This document shows positions 1-8,793 of a stretch of 64,000 nt of DNA, piece after piece; position 1 is the stretch's first letter, and every line of letters starts with the position of its first letter. The notes below the pieces were generated by a model. The model saw only the letters and a list, made by a program, of their open reading frames with translations. It did no database searches and was not told the DNA's origin. Both the position numbers and the translations under genes were made by a program. Source of the DNA: Acetomicrobium hydrogeniformans (GTDB lineage Bacteria; Synergistota; Synergistia; Synergistales; JAFGMB01); the NCBI GenBank assembly GCA_016841745.1, contig JAENYO010000002.1:372001-436000 (forward strand), in the 5' to 3' direction.

Positions 1-37
1 CTAGAGTTTTTTCTATCAGGATATGGAGAACCCAGAC

Positions 38-796
38 ATGACGGATATGTTGATAAAAGAATTCCCGGTAAGGATATACGAGGTTGGGAAGGATGGAACA
101 TTATCGTTTCCGGGACTTATGAATCTTTTTCAGGATGCGGCAACGGATCATGCCTGCATCCTGGGAGTGGGACTTCCACAAATTATCCCAAGAGAAATGA
201 GCTGGTTCATAACAAGATGCCATTTGAAAATTATCCGGTACCCGGAATATGGAGATATTCTGAAGATAAGGACCTGGCCAAAAGGACGCAAAAGGGTCTT
301 CGCCTATCGAGATCTTGAACTGAGCCTGGGAAATGAAATTATCGGGATAGGAAGCAGTGTATGGTGCCTCATAGACCTGAAAACCAAGAAGGCCCTGTCT
401 CCTTCAATGGTCCTGCCAGCCTTTGCCGAGAGAGATGAGGATGCCCTTAAATCGGATTTTCCTTCCATTCCGCTGATAGGAACCTGTGATAGAGAGCTTG
501 AATTTTATCCTCGCAGATCTGAAATAGACCTCAATCAGCACGTAAATAACGTAGCCTACATGAATTGGGCCCTTGAAACAATTCCAGAAGGTTTAACTGA
601 TGGATATATTCCCACAGAAGTACAGATCTTTTTCAAAAAGGAAGCCAGAAGAGGGGACAGGATCCTGTCGAAGGTAAACATATTAAAGGGGAAAGATGTA
701 CTTGAAACTATTCATCTCCTGGTTAATGAAAGCATGGATACAGAAGTTTTCAGACAGAAGATCAGGTGGACCAGGGATAGTCACAGGCAGATATGA
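38..796 (+). CDS. acyl-ACP thioesterase (FatA/FatB-like, double hotdog)
   Basis: Predicted cytosolic thioesterase that releases fatty acids from acyl carrier protein. About 252 residues, the size of bacterial members of the family, made of two hotdog halves (roughly residues 5-130 and 145-245). The C-terminal half holds the conserved motif LNQHVNNVAYMNW near residue 165, typical of the catalytic/structural core. I chose ATG 38 because GGAG at 25-28 sits 9 bases upstream; an in-frame ATG at 23 has only AGG two bases away. It runs convergent to the PHP phosphatase, with only 12 bases between the two stops. The upstream end of the gene neighbourhood lies outside the window. Family assignment is solid; chain-length preference cannot be read from sequence. 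Confidence 0.9.
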   Translation: MTDMLIKEFPVRIYEVGKDGTLSFPGLMNLFQDAATDHACILGVGLPQIIPREMSWFITRCHLKIIRYPEYGDILKIRTWPKGRKRVFAYRDLELSLGNEIIGIGSSVWCLIDLKTKKALSPSMVLPAFAERDEDALKSDFPSIPLIGTCDRELEFYPRRSEIDLNQHVNNVAYMNWALETIPEGLTDGYIPTEVQIFFKKEARRGDRILSKVNILKGKDVLETIHLLVNESMDTEVFRQKIRWTRDSHRQI

Positions 797-808
797 GGTA
801 ATGTGTTT

Positions 809-1654
809 TCAGTCACCAGCCAGATGAACCCGAAGTCTGGCAAGGGGATAAAACAGAGGTTCTTTTTTCCTGAATCCACAGATGTATCTGAAACCAAGGT
901 TCTCTAGAAGTTCCCCTGCCCTGTCCAGATCTTTTCCAATATCTTCTGCCCTGTGAGCATCCGAGCCAAGGGTGATGATTTCTCCACCCAGTTCCCGGTA
1001 TCGGGAGAGGATGATGCTGTCAGGATGGGCATGTCCCAGGCCATACCTGTAGCCGGAGCTATTAACCTCCAGTCCTGTACCTTTTTCAACAGCCAGCCTG
1101 AGTATCTCATCGATAAGGTCCATGTGAAGGTTGTAATCGAGTTCGCAATGGTCTTTCCCGTAATGGTTCTTACCGTACCGTTTTATGAAGTCCATATGTC
1201 CAATTACTGAAAAACCGTCAAAAATTTTAAGATTCTCATAGAGGGACTGAAAATATATTCTATGGGCCTCATCCTTCTGTTTTCCGTCAAAATAGGTTTC
1301 GTCGAAGAAGTCCCCTCTGTCAGCGCAATGAATTGAGGCTATTATAAAATCCAGATGGGGATCGGACAGCACATGATCAAGGTCTTGGGCAAGATGCTGC
1401 TGTAATCCCAGTTCAAGACCTGTCAGGATAGATAGTTTTCCTTCCCATTCCTTCCTGTAAGTTTCAAGTATCTGAAAATAGCTGGGCAGGTCTATATCAA
1501 ATATTACACGTTCACTTGGGAAATCGGGGTCAAGATGGTCTGTGAGGGCTATTTCCTGAAGTCCCAGATCGAAGGCATGCTGGAATATCACATTAAGGGA
1601 TTCCCCCGAATCTCCTGAAAAAGAACTGTGTACGTGGTAATCAGCTTTGAACAT
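809..1654 (-). CDS. PHP-family histidinol-phosphatase (HisJ/HisK type)
   Basis: 281 residues, the usual length of PHP-type histidinol-phosphatases, which dephosphorylate L-histidinol phosphate in histidine synthesis. Metal ligands of the PHP fold are visible in order: HVHSSFSGDS at the N-terminus, LTDHLD near residue 38, an E in GLELGL near 80, IASIHCAD near 108, GHMDFIKRYG near 155 and GSDAHRAEDIG near 230. No other histidine-synthesis gene is adjacent, so a role as a general PHP phosphatase is possible. The start ATG at 1654 has an upstream AAGGAGG. Cytosolic, monocistronic. Confidence 0.85.
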   Translation of the reverse strand: MFKADYHVHSSFSGDSGESLNVIFQHAFDLGLQEIALTDHLDPDFPSERVIFDIDLPSYFQILETYRKEWEGKLSILTGLELGLQQHLAQDLDHVLSDPHLDFIIASIHCADRGDFFDETYFDGKQKDEAHRIYFQSLYENLKIFDGFSVIGHMDFIKRYGKNHYGKDHCELDYNLHMDLIDEILRLAVEKGTGLEVNSSGYRYGLGHAHPDSIILSRYRELGGEIITLGSDAHRAEDIGKDLDRAGELLENLGFRYICGFRKKEPLFYPLARLRVHLAGD

Positions 1655-1774
1655 GTTCGCCCTCCTTATTGACAGACCGATTGTAACAGAACTTGATTCC
1701 CGGAATGTTACCAGAGAGTGTTGGAAAAGTAAAATATAAGAGTTAGTGGAGAGGCAGGATCTTCTGAAGGATGG

Positions 1775-1810
1775 AAAGAAGGGAGTGTCGGGTTCAGCAC
1801 TCCCTTCTTT
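1775..1810 (-). terminator. terminator hairpin of the first ridA
   Basis: Perfect 13-bp inverted repeat, arms 1775-1787 and 1798-1810 with a 10-base loop, starting 17 bases after the RidA stop codon on the minus strand; the distal arm ends in TTT. Confidence 0.7.
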
Positions 1811-1826
1811 TAACTTACAGTACCGG

Positions 1827-2207
1827 TTAGCCTTTGTAAGCGATAACTTCGATCTCTACAAGGGCTCCAAGGGGAAGGGCGGCAACCTGGACGAAGGATC
1901 TTGCGGGGGGCTCGGAAGTGAAATAAGAGGCATAAACTTCGTTGACGGCCTTGAAATCATTCATGTCTGCTGCAAAAACCGTCGCCTTGATGATGTTCGT
2001 CATATCAAGCCCCTGGGAGGCAAGGACGGCTTTTACATTTTTCAGTACCTGTTCTGCCTGCGCTGCAGCATCTTCTCCAACAAGTTTGCCCACTGCCGGG
2101 TCAATGGCTACCTGTCCGGAGCAGAAGAGGAAATCTCCTGCCTCAATGGCCTGGCTGTAAGGTCCTACTGCTGAAGGTGCCTTGTCCGTGGCTATAACTT
2201 TTTTCAT
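1827..2207 (-). CDS. ridA: RidA family reactive intermediate/imine deaminase
   Basis: 126 residues, full length for RidA (YjgF/YER057c/UK114). RidA hydrolyses 2-aminoacrylate and related enamine/imine intermediates released by PLP enzymes, protecting other PLP enzymes. Family features seen: KAPSAVGPYSQAIEAG near the N-terminus, FCSGQVAIDP, the long helix DAAAQAEQVLKNVKAVLASQGL, a substrate-binding arginine in PPARSFVQVAALPLGALVEIEVIA at the C-terminus. Single gene with good ribosome site (GGAGGGA) and its own terminator. A second copy lies at 47717-48085, so the genome carries at least two. In an amino-acid fermenter with many PLP enzymes this fits well. Confidence 0.93.
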   Translation of the reverse strand: MKKVIATDKAPSAVGPYSQAIEAGDFLFCSGQVAIDPAVGKLVGEDAAAQAEQVLKNVKAVLASQGLDMTNIIKATVFAADMNDFKAVNEVYASYFTSEPPARSFVQVAALPLGALVEIEVIAYKG

Positions 2208-2277
2208 AAATATCCCTCCATTTACATATTAGGTTTGTTTATATTACTGGATGATCCTCATATCTGCAAAGCAGAAC

Positions 2278-3153
2278 TCAGAAAAGCTTACCCTGAGCTG
2301 TGAATACAACCTTTCCTCCAACGTTGACCTCCACTTCTTTCCCGGTGTCCATGGCTGTAAGAAGGAGCAGGGATGGACGGTTTACCTGGTAACCCTGTTC
2401 GACGCGGATATTCTCGATCCGGGAACTGCCAAGAACCCGGTGTTTTGCAAGATACCCGGCAAGACATCCGTTTCCGCTTCCCGTGGCGGGATCCTCTTCA
2501 ATTCCGTAACATGGAACAAGCACCCGGTCATGGATCTGGTTCTCAGGATAAAGGGTTTCTCTGCTGAATACCAGTATGAGGGCCTTGCCTGTTCTTTCTA
2601 TGAATGGGTTATAAAGATCCTTATTTATACGTACTTTACGAACACTTTCAAGGCTTTTAAGGGGAAATATAACTGTGGGCAAACCTGTGGAAACCCACTG
2701 GACGGGAAATGCAGGATCTATCTCGGATGCTTCCACCCCGATAATGGGTGCCACTTTTTCGGCACTAAAGACTTCGCCGAATTCGGGCGCAACCTGTTTC
2801 ATCCAGTATACGTCATCTTTAACCGTAACCGGAATTGCTCCTACTTTGAGATTCAGGATTATCCGGTCAGGGTTTCCTGGTGCAATTTCTTTACGTATAA
2901 GAGCAGCGGTCCCCAGGGTAGGATGTCCTGCAAATGGAACCTCTCCCCCGGGGGTAAAGATGCGGACGCCATATCCTTCATTTTCGGGAGTGTCCGAGAG
3001 AATGAAAGTGGTTTCCGAATAATTCATTTCTCTTGCGATGTCGAGCATTTCCTCAGAAGATAAATCCCGGGCATGTCTTATTATTCCCAGCTGATTACCT
3101 GCATATTTCTTTTCGGCAAATACGTCTGCGATGTAAAAGGGATGATTTTTCAT
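2278..3153 (-). CDS. PhzF family isomerase-like protein
   Basis: 291 residues, typical of the PhzF/YddE family (diaminopimelate-epimerase fold, two similar halves). Key signatures: FAEKKYAGNQLGII near the N-terminus, the conserved Glu in MNYSETTFIL near residue 45, FTPGGEVPFAGHPTLGTA near 68-85, and CYGIEEDPATGSGNGCLAGYL near 215-235. Substrates of most family members are unknown; PhzF itself isomerises a phenazine precursor, and no phenazine genes are seen here. ATG 3153 chosen because GGAGG lies 7 bases upstream; an ATG two codons earlier is too close. Downstream of the alpha/beta hydrolase on the same strand (30-base gap), so the two probably form an operon. Confidence 0.88.
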   Translation of the reverse strand: MKNHPFYIADVFAEKKYAGNQLGIIRHARDLSSEEMLDIAREMNYSETTFILSDTPENEGYGVRIFTPGGEVPFAGHPTLGTAALIRKEIAPGNPDRIILNLKVGAIPVTVKDDVYWMKQVAPEFGEVFSAEKVAPIIGVEASEIDPAFPVQWVSTGLPTVIFPLKSLESVRKVRINKDLYNPFIERTGKALILVFSRETLYPENQIHDRVLVPCYGIEEDPATGSGNGCLAGYLAKHRVLGSSRIENIRVEQGYQVNRPSLLLLTAMDTGKEVEVNVGGKVVFTAQGKLF

Positions 3154-3183
3154 ATCCATTCCTCCTTTATTATCCTGTTTTAT

Positions 3184-4032
3184 TTATTCGGGTAAGACCT
3201 TCTTTTCCTTAAGCCAGCTCAGGATAGTTTCTGCAAGTTCTATTCTTCTGCAATGAAAAGAATGACCTTCATTCAGAATGGCTTCTGTCGCTGTTGTTAC
3301 ATTGGCCTGGTTCAATGCTTTCATAAAAGGATAATGGTGTATTTCCGGATGGGATATATCGTCTCTGGCACCGGCTATGACAAGGAGATCTTTATCTCTG
3401 AAACCGGAAGCATGATTGGAAAAATCCCAGTCTTCAGAGTTCATGTCTATCTCTTTCAGAAGAGTTTCATGATCCGTTCCCTTGAGGGGCTGGCTGCAGT
3501 CGACGAACATTTCATGGGTAAGCTCGGCATATTCTTTGCTGATGCGGCGGTTCTTAGCGACAGCTCCAAGGTTATAAGGAGCAATGGCGACAATTCGGTT
3601 AATTTCTGAAAGCCGGTAACCGTTCATGAGGGCAGAAAATCCTCCCACACTATGACCCATAAGGATGAACCTGGATGGGTCTACAGAGTATCGCTCTCTA
3701 TTTGCTGGTTCCTGCAGATGTTGAATGACAGTCCTGGTATCTTCAAGGACGTTCTGAAAAGAATAATTGCCTTCACTTCCCCAGGAACCCCGGTAATGAA
3801 ATACCATTACGTTGAAACCGGCACGGCGGAATATCTGGGCCAGGTCAAAGTTACGTTCGTTTCCAGGGAAGCCATGGAGAAGTAAAATTGTAGGATGTGG
3901 GCCTTTTCCCTGCGGGGTGTACATTATGCTGAAAAGCCTGGAACCTTCGCTGGGGATAGCCAGTTCCAGACAGCCTGCAGGATGTTCCAGATCAAGAAAT
4001 TCCGGATCCTTTGAAATACATGTGAATGACAT
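3184..4032 (-). CDS. alpha/beta hydrolase
   Basis: 282 residues, a serine hydrolase of the alpha/beta fold (dienelactone hydrolase/acyl-peptidase-like group). Visible: oxyanion-hole strand LLLHGFPGNERNFD near residue 52, nucleophile elbow GHSVGG near 127, catalytic Asp in VIAGARDDISHP near 223 and catalytic His in NEGHSFHCRR near 260. No signal peptide, so cytosolic. The substrate (ester, thioester or acyl-peptide) cannot be read from sequence. First gene of a probable two-gene operon with the PhzF-like gene; about 280 AT-rich bases separate it from the GntR gene upstream. Confidence 0.85.
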   Translation of the reverse strand: MSFTCISKDPEFLDLEHPAGCLELAIPSEGSRLFSIMYTPQGKGPHPTILLLHGFPGNERNFDLAQIFRRAGFNVMVFHYRGSWGSEGNYSFQNVLEDTRTVIQHLQEPANRERYSVDPSRFILMGHSVGGFSALMNGYRLSEINRIVAIAPYNLGAVAKNRRISKEYAELTHEMFVDCSQPLKGTDHETLLKEIDMNSEDWDFSNHASGFRDKDLLVIAGARDDISHPEIHHYPFMKALNQANVTTATEAILNEGHSFHCRRIELAETILSWLKEKKVLPE

Positions 4033-4313
4033 GTTATCCCTCCTATTATTAATATTCAGACATCTATGAATATACTAAAAACCTGATATCTGTCAGGTGT
4101 TCTATCTTCCAAAGTGACAAAAAATCCATGAGGAGGTCGCTTGTCCAAATAGGTGTTAAATTAAAATTCAATACGAATTCTAATTAATGTTAAATATAAA
4201 ATCAGAAGGAATTATACTCCTCCATTAAATATCCAGTCCATTTAAACAAATATGAAATACATCGTATTAATAACCGAAAAGCGGTTACATGTGGAATAAA
4301 GTCCTGGTAGATT

Positions 4314-4973
4314 CTATTTTTCGTTCATTATGAGTATATGTTTTTTCAGACAGTCCCTGCTTTTTTCAAGGTTCCCTTCCTCCAGGGCATCAATAAGTTC
4401 ATAGTGCATCTTTGCGGATTTTTCCATGTTGTTTTCAAGGACAAGGTCCTGGAACATGGCCAGTCTCAGTTGGTAAAAAATATTTTTTAGCATGGTCAGG
4501 AACCATTTCTTGCCCGATTTCTCCCAGAGAAAGGAGTGAAACCTGATATCCCTGTCATTGAATTCCGTAAGTTTTTCCTGGAGGTTTTTTGACGAAGTAG
4601 TCAACTCCACCATCTTGTCTATCATCTTTCTCAGCATTGTAAGATCCTCCACAGAAAGGCGTTTTTCCTCAATAAGGACCTGGTAAATGTTTGTCTCAAG
4701 TAAATAGCGTATTTCGTATATCTCTACAAAGTCATGGTGGTCGAAATCGGAGACGAAGGTTCCTTTACGGGGAACAGAATGGACAAGACCCTGTTTTTCC
4801 AGTTCCTTAAGGGCTTCCCGGAGTGTTGATCTGCTTATCTTCAGCTTTTCAGCCAGTTCGACTTCCCGAAGATGTTCTCCTTTTTTGAAATCCTCTCCCA
4901 GGAGGATCTGTCTTCTTATAAAATCCGCTACCCGGTCACTCAGATTTTCATTCTTGAAAAAGTCCTTATCCAT
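4314..4973 (-). CDS. GntR family regulator, FadR/FCD subfamily
   Basis: 219-residue transcription factor. N-terminal winged helix (residues about 8-75) with the recognition helix in ISRSTLREALKELEKQGLV and the wing VPRKGTFVSDF; C-terminal all-helical FCD effector domain (about 85-210) with metal/ligand residues in NDRDIRFHSFLWEKSG and MHYELIDALEEG. Such regulators usually sense organic or amino acids and control neighbouring catabolic genes. Here the upstream gene is the glutamate-type dehydrogenase on the same strand, separated by a strong hairpin, so it has its own transcript or receives read-through. ATG 4973 has AGGAGA upstream. Confidence 0.9.
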   Translation of the reverse strand: MDKDFFKNENLSDRVADFIRRQILLGEDFKKGEHLREVELAEKLKISRSTLREALKELEKQGLVHSVPRKGTFVSDFDHHDFVEIYEIRYLLETNIYQVLIEEKRLSVEDLTMLRKMIDKMVELTTSSKNLQEKLTEFNDRDIRFHSFLWEKSGKKWFLTMLKNIFYQLRLAMFQDLVLENNMEKSAKMHYELIDALEEGNLEKSRDCLKKHILIMNEK

Positions 4974-5022
4974 AATGCAAATCTCCTCGTATAATTTTCT
5001 TGAACAATATCAGCGATCTCAA

Positions 5023-5057
5023 CACCGTAGGGTTGGCAAATACCCAACCCTACGGTG
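5023..5057 (-). terminator. hairpin after the glutamate-type dehydrogenase
   Basis: Perfect 14-bp inverted repeat, arms 5023-5036 and 5044-5057, loop 7 bases, starting 20 bases after the dehydrogenase stop. No clear T tract follows, so termination may be partial. Confidence 0.6.
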
Positions 5058-5076
5058 AAAACAGTTTCAGGGCCTA

Positions 5077-6318
5077 TCAGCTCCAGCCTCTTATTTCCAT
5101 GGCTTCAACGATCTTTTTAAGGGCGTTGACCCAGACAGCTGTTCTCATGGATATACTCTTTTTGTCCATAACGGTCTTGGCTTCTCCATAGGCGGTCATC
5201 ATACGTTTATCGAGGCGTCTGTGAACCTCTTCCTCATCCCAGTAATCTCCGCTAAGGCCCTGTATACGCTCGAAGTCGCATACTATACAGCCTCCTGCAT
5301 TTGCCAGAACATCAGGGATAACAGCTATTCCCTTTTCTTCCAGGATTCTGTCAGCTTCCGGTGTTGTTGGTGCGTTTGCTGCTTCTACTATCAGCTTTGT
5401 CCTGATACGGGGAGCATTATCCGCCGTTATAACGTCCTGTACGGCCGCAGGGATAAGTATATTGCATTCCTTTTCCAGGAGTAGTGCAGCATCCATGGGG
5501 TCTGTGCCGGGGAAATCTTTTATGGTTCCCGTTTTTTGAACGTGTTCCACAAGGCCATCTATATTGATCCCCTGGTCATTAAAAACAGCTCCATTTATAT
5601 CTGATACTGCTGTTATCTTAAATCCCCTGTCGAACAGGGTTTTCGCCGTAATAGACCCCACCTGACCAAAACCCTGTATTACAACAGTGCTTTTCTGCGG
5701 TTCCAGGCCCAGTTCTCTGGATGCTTCAACCGTGCACATGGCCACTCCCCAGCCGGTTGCTTCGAATCCTCCTTTGGAACCTCCGATACCCAGGATGGCA
5801 GGTTTATCGTTGATAGCAGCGGGGCAGTGCATGCCGGTTATCTGCTCGTATTCATCCAGCATCCACGCCATGGCCTGTTTCCCCGTTCCGATGTCTGCTC
5901 CGGGAACGTCCACCCATGCGCCTTTGGGCTTAAGTTTTCGAATGAATCCCCTTATGAGCCTTTCATATTCTCCTTCGCTCATTTTCGAAGGATCGGCCTT
6001 TATGCCGCCCTTACCTCCCCCTGCAGGAATGTTTCCTATACCATGTTTGATACTCATGAAGAGGGAAAGGGCTTTGATCTCTTCGGTTGTCAGATCGGGT
6101 TTGATTCGGGTGCCGTCCTTCGTGGGTCCTGTTGAATCCTGGTGATTTGATCTGTAGGCCATGAAGATCTTTCTGCTCCCGTCGTCCATGCGTACGGGGA
6201 TGGTGAATTCAGTGAATCGCATGGGAGTGCTGAGTCTTACAAGAAGGTCTTCCTTCATTCCCATTACCTCTGCTGCTTTCCTGAGGTTGTATTTTGCTTC
6301 TTCCCAGACGTTATTCAT
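5077..6318 (-). CDS. Glu/Leu/Phe/Val dehydrogenase
   Basis: 413 residues, cytosolic NAD(P)-dependent amino-acid dehydrogenase that oxidatively deaminates glutamate (or a related amino acid) to the 2-oxo acid and ammonia. N-terminal substrate domain contains YRSNHQDSTGPTKDGTR and the catalytic-lysine loop IPAGGGKGGIKADPSK near residue 100; the Rossmann domain has VVIQGFGQVGSITAK near 215, and PAAVQDVITADNAPRI plus ANAPTTPEADRIL follow. Length fits glutamate dehydrogenases of the gudB/rocG type. Fifteen bases downstream of the TIM-barrel gene, so very likely co-transcribed with it. Central to amino-acid fermentation; glutamate is the likeliest substrate but branched-chain amino acids cannot be excluded. 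Confidence 0.9.
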   Translation of the reverse strand: MNNVWEEAKYNLRKAAEVMGMKEDLLVRLSTPMRFTEFTIPVRMDDGSRKIFMAYRSNHQDSTGPTKDGTRIKPDLTTEEIKALSLFMSIKHGIGNIPAGGGKGGIKADPSKMSEGEYERLIRGFIRKLKPKGAWVDVPGADIGTGKQAMAWMLDEYEQITGMHCPAAINDKPAILGIGGSKGGFEATGWGVAMCTVEASRELGLEPQKSTVVIQGFGQVGSITAKTLFDRGFKITAVSDINGAVFNDQGINIDGLVEHVQKTGTIKDFPGTDPMDAALLLEKECNILIPAAVQDVITADNAPRIRTKLIVEAANAPTTPEADRILEEKGIAVIPDVLANAGGCIVCDFERIQGLSGDYWDEEEVHRRLDKRMMTAYGEAKTVMDKKSISMRTAVWVNALKKIVEAMEIRGWS

Positions 6319-6333
6319 AGATTCAGTTCTCCT

Positions 6334-7290
6334 TTAGTCTACTACAGGCAGGCTCAGGTCTTTCGGGCCTACCTCTGACATTCTGAGTTCCGGGGCTCTT
6401 CTTTCCATGATCTCCTGAAGGATGGATGCGATCTTTACCTTCTGACGGATGAATTCGTCATGCCAGCTCTCGGTAACCCAGGGCTTGTATATATCGGCTT
6501 CGGAGGTGCCGGGTTCAATTTTGAAGTAGACTGGTGCTGCGACCCGTACTATCTCCGGTACGTCGTAGGCACGGAACATTCCTCCGAAGGAATCGACAAT
6601 GATCATGTAGACATCCAGGGGAATGTCAACTGTGCTACGGATGCTTGAAAGAATGGGTAGACTTACGTCAGACAGGGGATTCATTGAGTTCGCTCCAAGT
6701 TCTTCAAGAAGCCGGGCTCCCGCAGGACTGCACTGTCCTCCGAAGACAGACCACTTGAATACGGTCTCTGGCGGGATGAATCCTTCTTCTCTCATTCCGT
6801 TGACTATTCGGAGGGCTCCTTCATCATAGACCAGAAATCCCCTGACACCGGCCTCCAGATTGCGCATCATATCCTCGATCCAGTAGGCCATGTTGTCCGA
6901 TCCCCTGTGCCTTGGTCCCTGAACAGTGCCTTCAGGATAACCCGACTCCTTGGAGCCCACGTCCCAGGCCTTACGGTGGCCTATGGTCATGATGATCTCG
7001 ATCTGCTCATCATGAGCAAGTTTTGCCATATCCTTCAATTCCTGGAAGTCACAATAGGTAGAACCTCCTACGGTACAGATGGCCCGGTGGACATTGAGGT
7101 TCCTCTTTTTGGCCTCATCCACCATGGCGACCATGGTGCTGTATCTTTCTACTCCTGCGATCTCTATCCTGTAGTGACAACCGTCGGGAAATGATTTCTT
7201 CGAATCGGGCAATGACCATCCGTCCCTGCCGGGAACTCCCATTGTTTCCATGAATTTACCTATCTCTGTAAAATGTTTTGCCTTGAACAT
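6334..7290 (-). CDS. TIM-barrel protein resembling U32 peptidase family
   Basis: 318 residues. I do not recognise a characterised enzyme with certainty. The pattern of alternating strands and helices (HYRIEIAGVERYSTMVAM, EIIMTIGHRKAWDVG, GVRGFLVYDEGALRIVNGM, FKWSVFGGQCSPAGARLLEELGANSMNP, IPLDVYMIIVDSFGGM) suggests a TIM barrel similar to the U32 peptidase/collagenase-like group, without the U32 signature in full. Conserved-looking charged and cysteine residues cluster at strand ends. It is immediately upstream of the amino-acid dehydrogenase (15 bases) and 53 bases downstream of an M20 hydrolase on the same strand, so a role in peptide or amino-acid breakdown is inferred from context only. 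Confidence 0.55.
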   Translation of the reverse strand: MFKAKHFTEIGKFMETMGVPGRDGWSLPDSKKSFPDGCHYRIEIAGVERYSTMVAMVDEAKKRNLNVHRAICTVGGSTYCDFQELKDMAKLAHDEQIEIIMTIGHRKAWDVGSKESGYPEGTVQGPRHRGSDNMAYWIEDMMRNLEAGVRGFLVYDEGALRIVNGMREEGFIPPETVFKWSVFGGQCSPAGARLLEELGANSMNPLSDVSLPILSSIRSTVDIPLDVYMIIVDSFGGMFRAYDVPEIVRVAAPVYFKIEPGTSEADIYKPWVTESWHDEFIRQKVKIASILQEIMERRAPELRMSEVGPKDLSLPVVD

Positions 7291-7343
7291 GTATTGTTCC
7301 TCCTTGTGGAAAATGTCTTCCTTTTTTGTTGTGTCTTCGCACC

Positions 7344-8516
7344 CTAAAAGTTTCGTAGATAAGAAAGAGCGGTGGCTATGTGAAACTCGACTCCCAGTGG
7401 AAGGGAATCCTCATCGATATTGAATTTCGGATGATGGTGGGAATAGGTAGTTCCCTTCCGGGCATTTCCGGTTCCCAGGAAATAAAAAGCGCTCTTTACC
7501 TTTCTGGCAAATTCAGCAAAGTCTTCCCCGACCATCATTCTCATGTTCGTGCAGATGTTTTCCGGTCCAAGGATCCTCCGGGCTTCATCCATAACAAGAT
7601 CAGTCATTTCCGGGTCATTGGAAAGAAGCCTGTTGCCGATGACTATTTTCAGTTCATATTCTGTTCCTGTCATATGACATACGTGGGATATGATCTCTTC
7701 AAACCGTTTTTCCACCATATCTCCACGGTCGTGAAGGAACCTTATCGATCCCTGGAGCTCCACCTGTTCCGGAACAATGATGGGTGATGTTCCACCATGG
7801 ATATTGCAGAACATTATCACCGTTGGTTCTTCCAGACAGTCCAACTCCCGGGTCTGAAGATGCTGTACACTTTCAATGATCTTTGAGGCGGTACTAATGG
7901 GATCGACTGCCTTGTGGGGTATGCCGGCATGGCCGCCCTTTCCCCTTATGGTCAGGTAAAAATAGTGGCTGGCTGCCATCAGGGGTCCAGCATTTATCCC
8001 TACGGAACCGGTGGGCAGGGGAGACCATAAGTGGAGTCCCATGGCTGCATCAACTTCAGGATCCTGCATAGCTCCATCGAGGATCATTTTTTCGGCACCT
8101 GCATCTTCTTCATTGGGTTGGAAGGCAAACTTGATATTTCCCTTTATCTCATCCTTATGTTCACTTAGTATTTTTGCCGTCATCAACAGCATTGCCATAT
8201 GTCCGTCATGTCCGCAGGCGTGCATGACCCCATGGTTTTCCGAAGAAAAGGGCAGCCCCGTATCTTCCGTGACGGGAAGAGCATCCATGTCGGAACGAAG
8301 AAGAAGGGTCCTTTCACCAGTTTTACCCCTCAGGAGTCCAGTTACACCCGTACCGGCAAAACCGGTCTTAACTTCCAGTCCAATCCCTTCGAGAAATCTG
8401 GAGATCCGTTCCGAGGTTCTGAACTCTCTGAAGCCAAGCTCCGGATGTGAATGAAAATCCCTCCTGAGTTCAATCAGTTCATGGAGGTAACTCTGAATTT
8501 CCTCTTTGATATTCAT
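7344..8516 (-). CDS. M20 family amidohydrolase (hippurate hydrolase/IAA-amino acid hydrolase type)
   Basis: 390 residues, the normal size for the M20D group that hydrolyses N-acyl or N-aryl-acyl amino acids. Metal site visible: MHACGHDGHMAML near residue 100, FAFQPNEEDAGAEKM near 135, a conserved His in GLHLWSPLPTG near 160, and a C-terminal His in YSHHHPKFNIDEDS near 365; the dimerisation (lid) domain spans about 185-295. Catalytic Asp in LRSDMDALPV near 78. No signal peptide. First gene of a minus-strand run that continues into the TIM-barrel protein and amino-acid dehydrogenase, consistent with release and deamination of amino acids. Confidence 0.88.
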   Translation of the reverse strand: MNIKEEIQSYLHELIELRRDFHSHPELGFREFRTSERISRFLEGIGLEVKTGFAGTGVTGLLRGKTGERTLLLRSDMDALPVTEDTGLPFSSENHGVMHACGHDGHMAMLLMTAKILSEHKDEIKGNIKFAFQPNEEDAGAEKMILDGAMQDPEVDAAMGLHLWSPLPTGSVGINAGPLMAASHYFYLTIRGKGGHAGIPHKAVDPISTASKIIESVQHLQTRELDCLEEPTVIMFCNIHGGTSPIIVPEQVELQGSIRFLHDRGDMVEKRFEEIISHVCHMTGTEYELKIVIGNRLLSNDPEMTDLVMDEARRILGPENICTNMRMMVGEDFAEFARKVKSAFYFLGTGNARKGTTYSHHHPKFNIDEDSLPLGVEFHIATALSYLRNF

Positions 8517-8689
8517 GTATTTCCCCCCTTTGTGAGCCGTATAGAATTACACTTGCATGTCTAATGTCGACAATCAGACAATACTATAATATTTTCCTGA
8601 ATTTTAATCAAGTGAGGATATGGTATTTCTTAATATTGGAGATCTTTTGAAAAGAATGGAGGTCCGCAACTTTTCCAATATGAAGCAGG

Positions 8690-8718
8690 AAAAAAGGGGA
8701 TGGATCCTGTCCACCCCC
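8690..8718 (-). terminator. rho-independent terminator of nudC
   Basis: Read on the minus strand: a 9-bp stem (one G-U pair) with a 5-base loop, arms 8710-8718 and 8696-8704, followed directly by a run of six T. Seventy-five bases after the nudC stop. Confidence 0.75.
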
Positions 8719-8793
8719 TGGAAGTGCAAAAAGGGTCTTTCACCTGGAATTTCAGTGAGAAAGAATGCTGTTCAGTGAAAAAAGATGGTTCTC

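Noticed and set aside
2251-3063. Long open frame of 270 codons on the plus strand opposite the PhzF-like gene
   Set aside because: No domain logic, no ribosome site, and the minus-strand frame encodes a full conserved protein.
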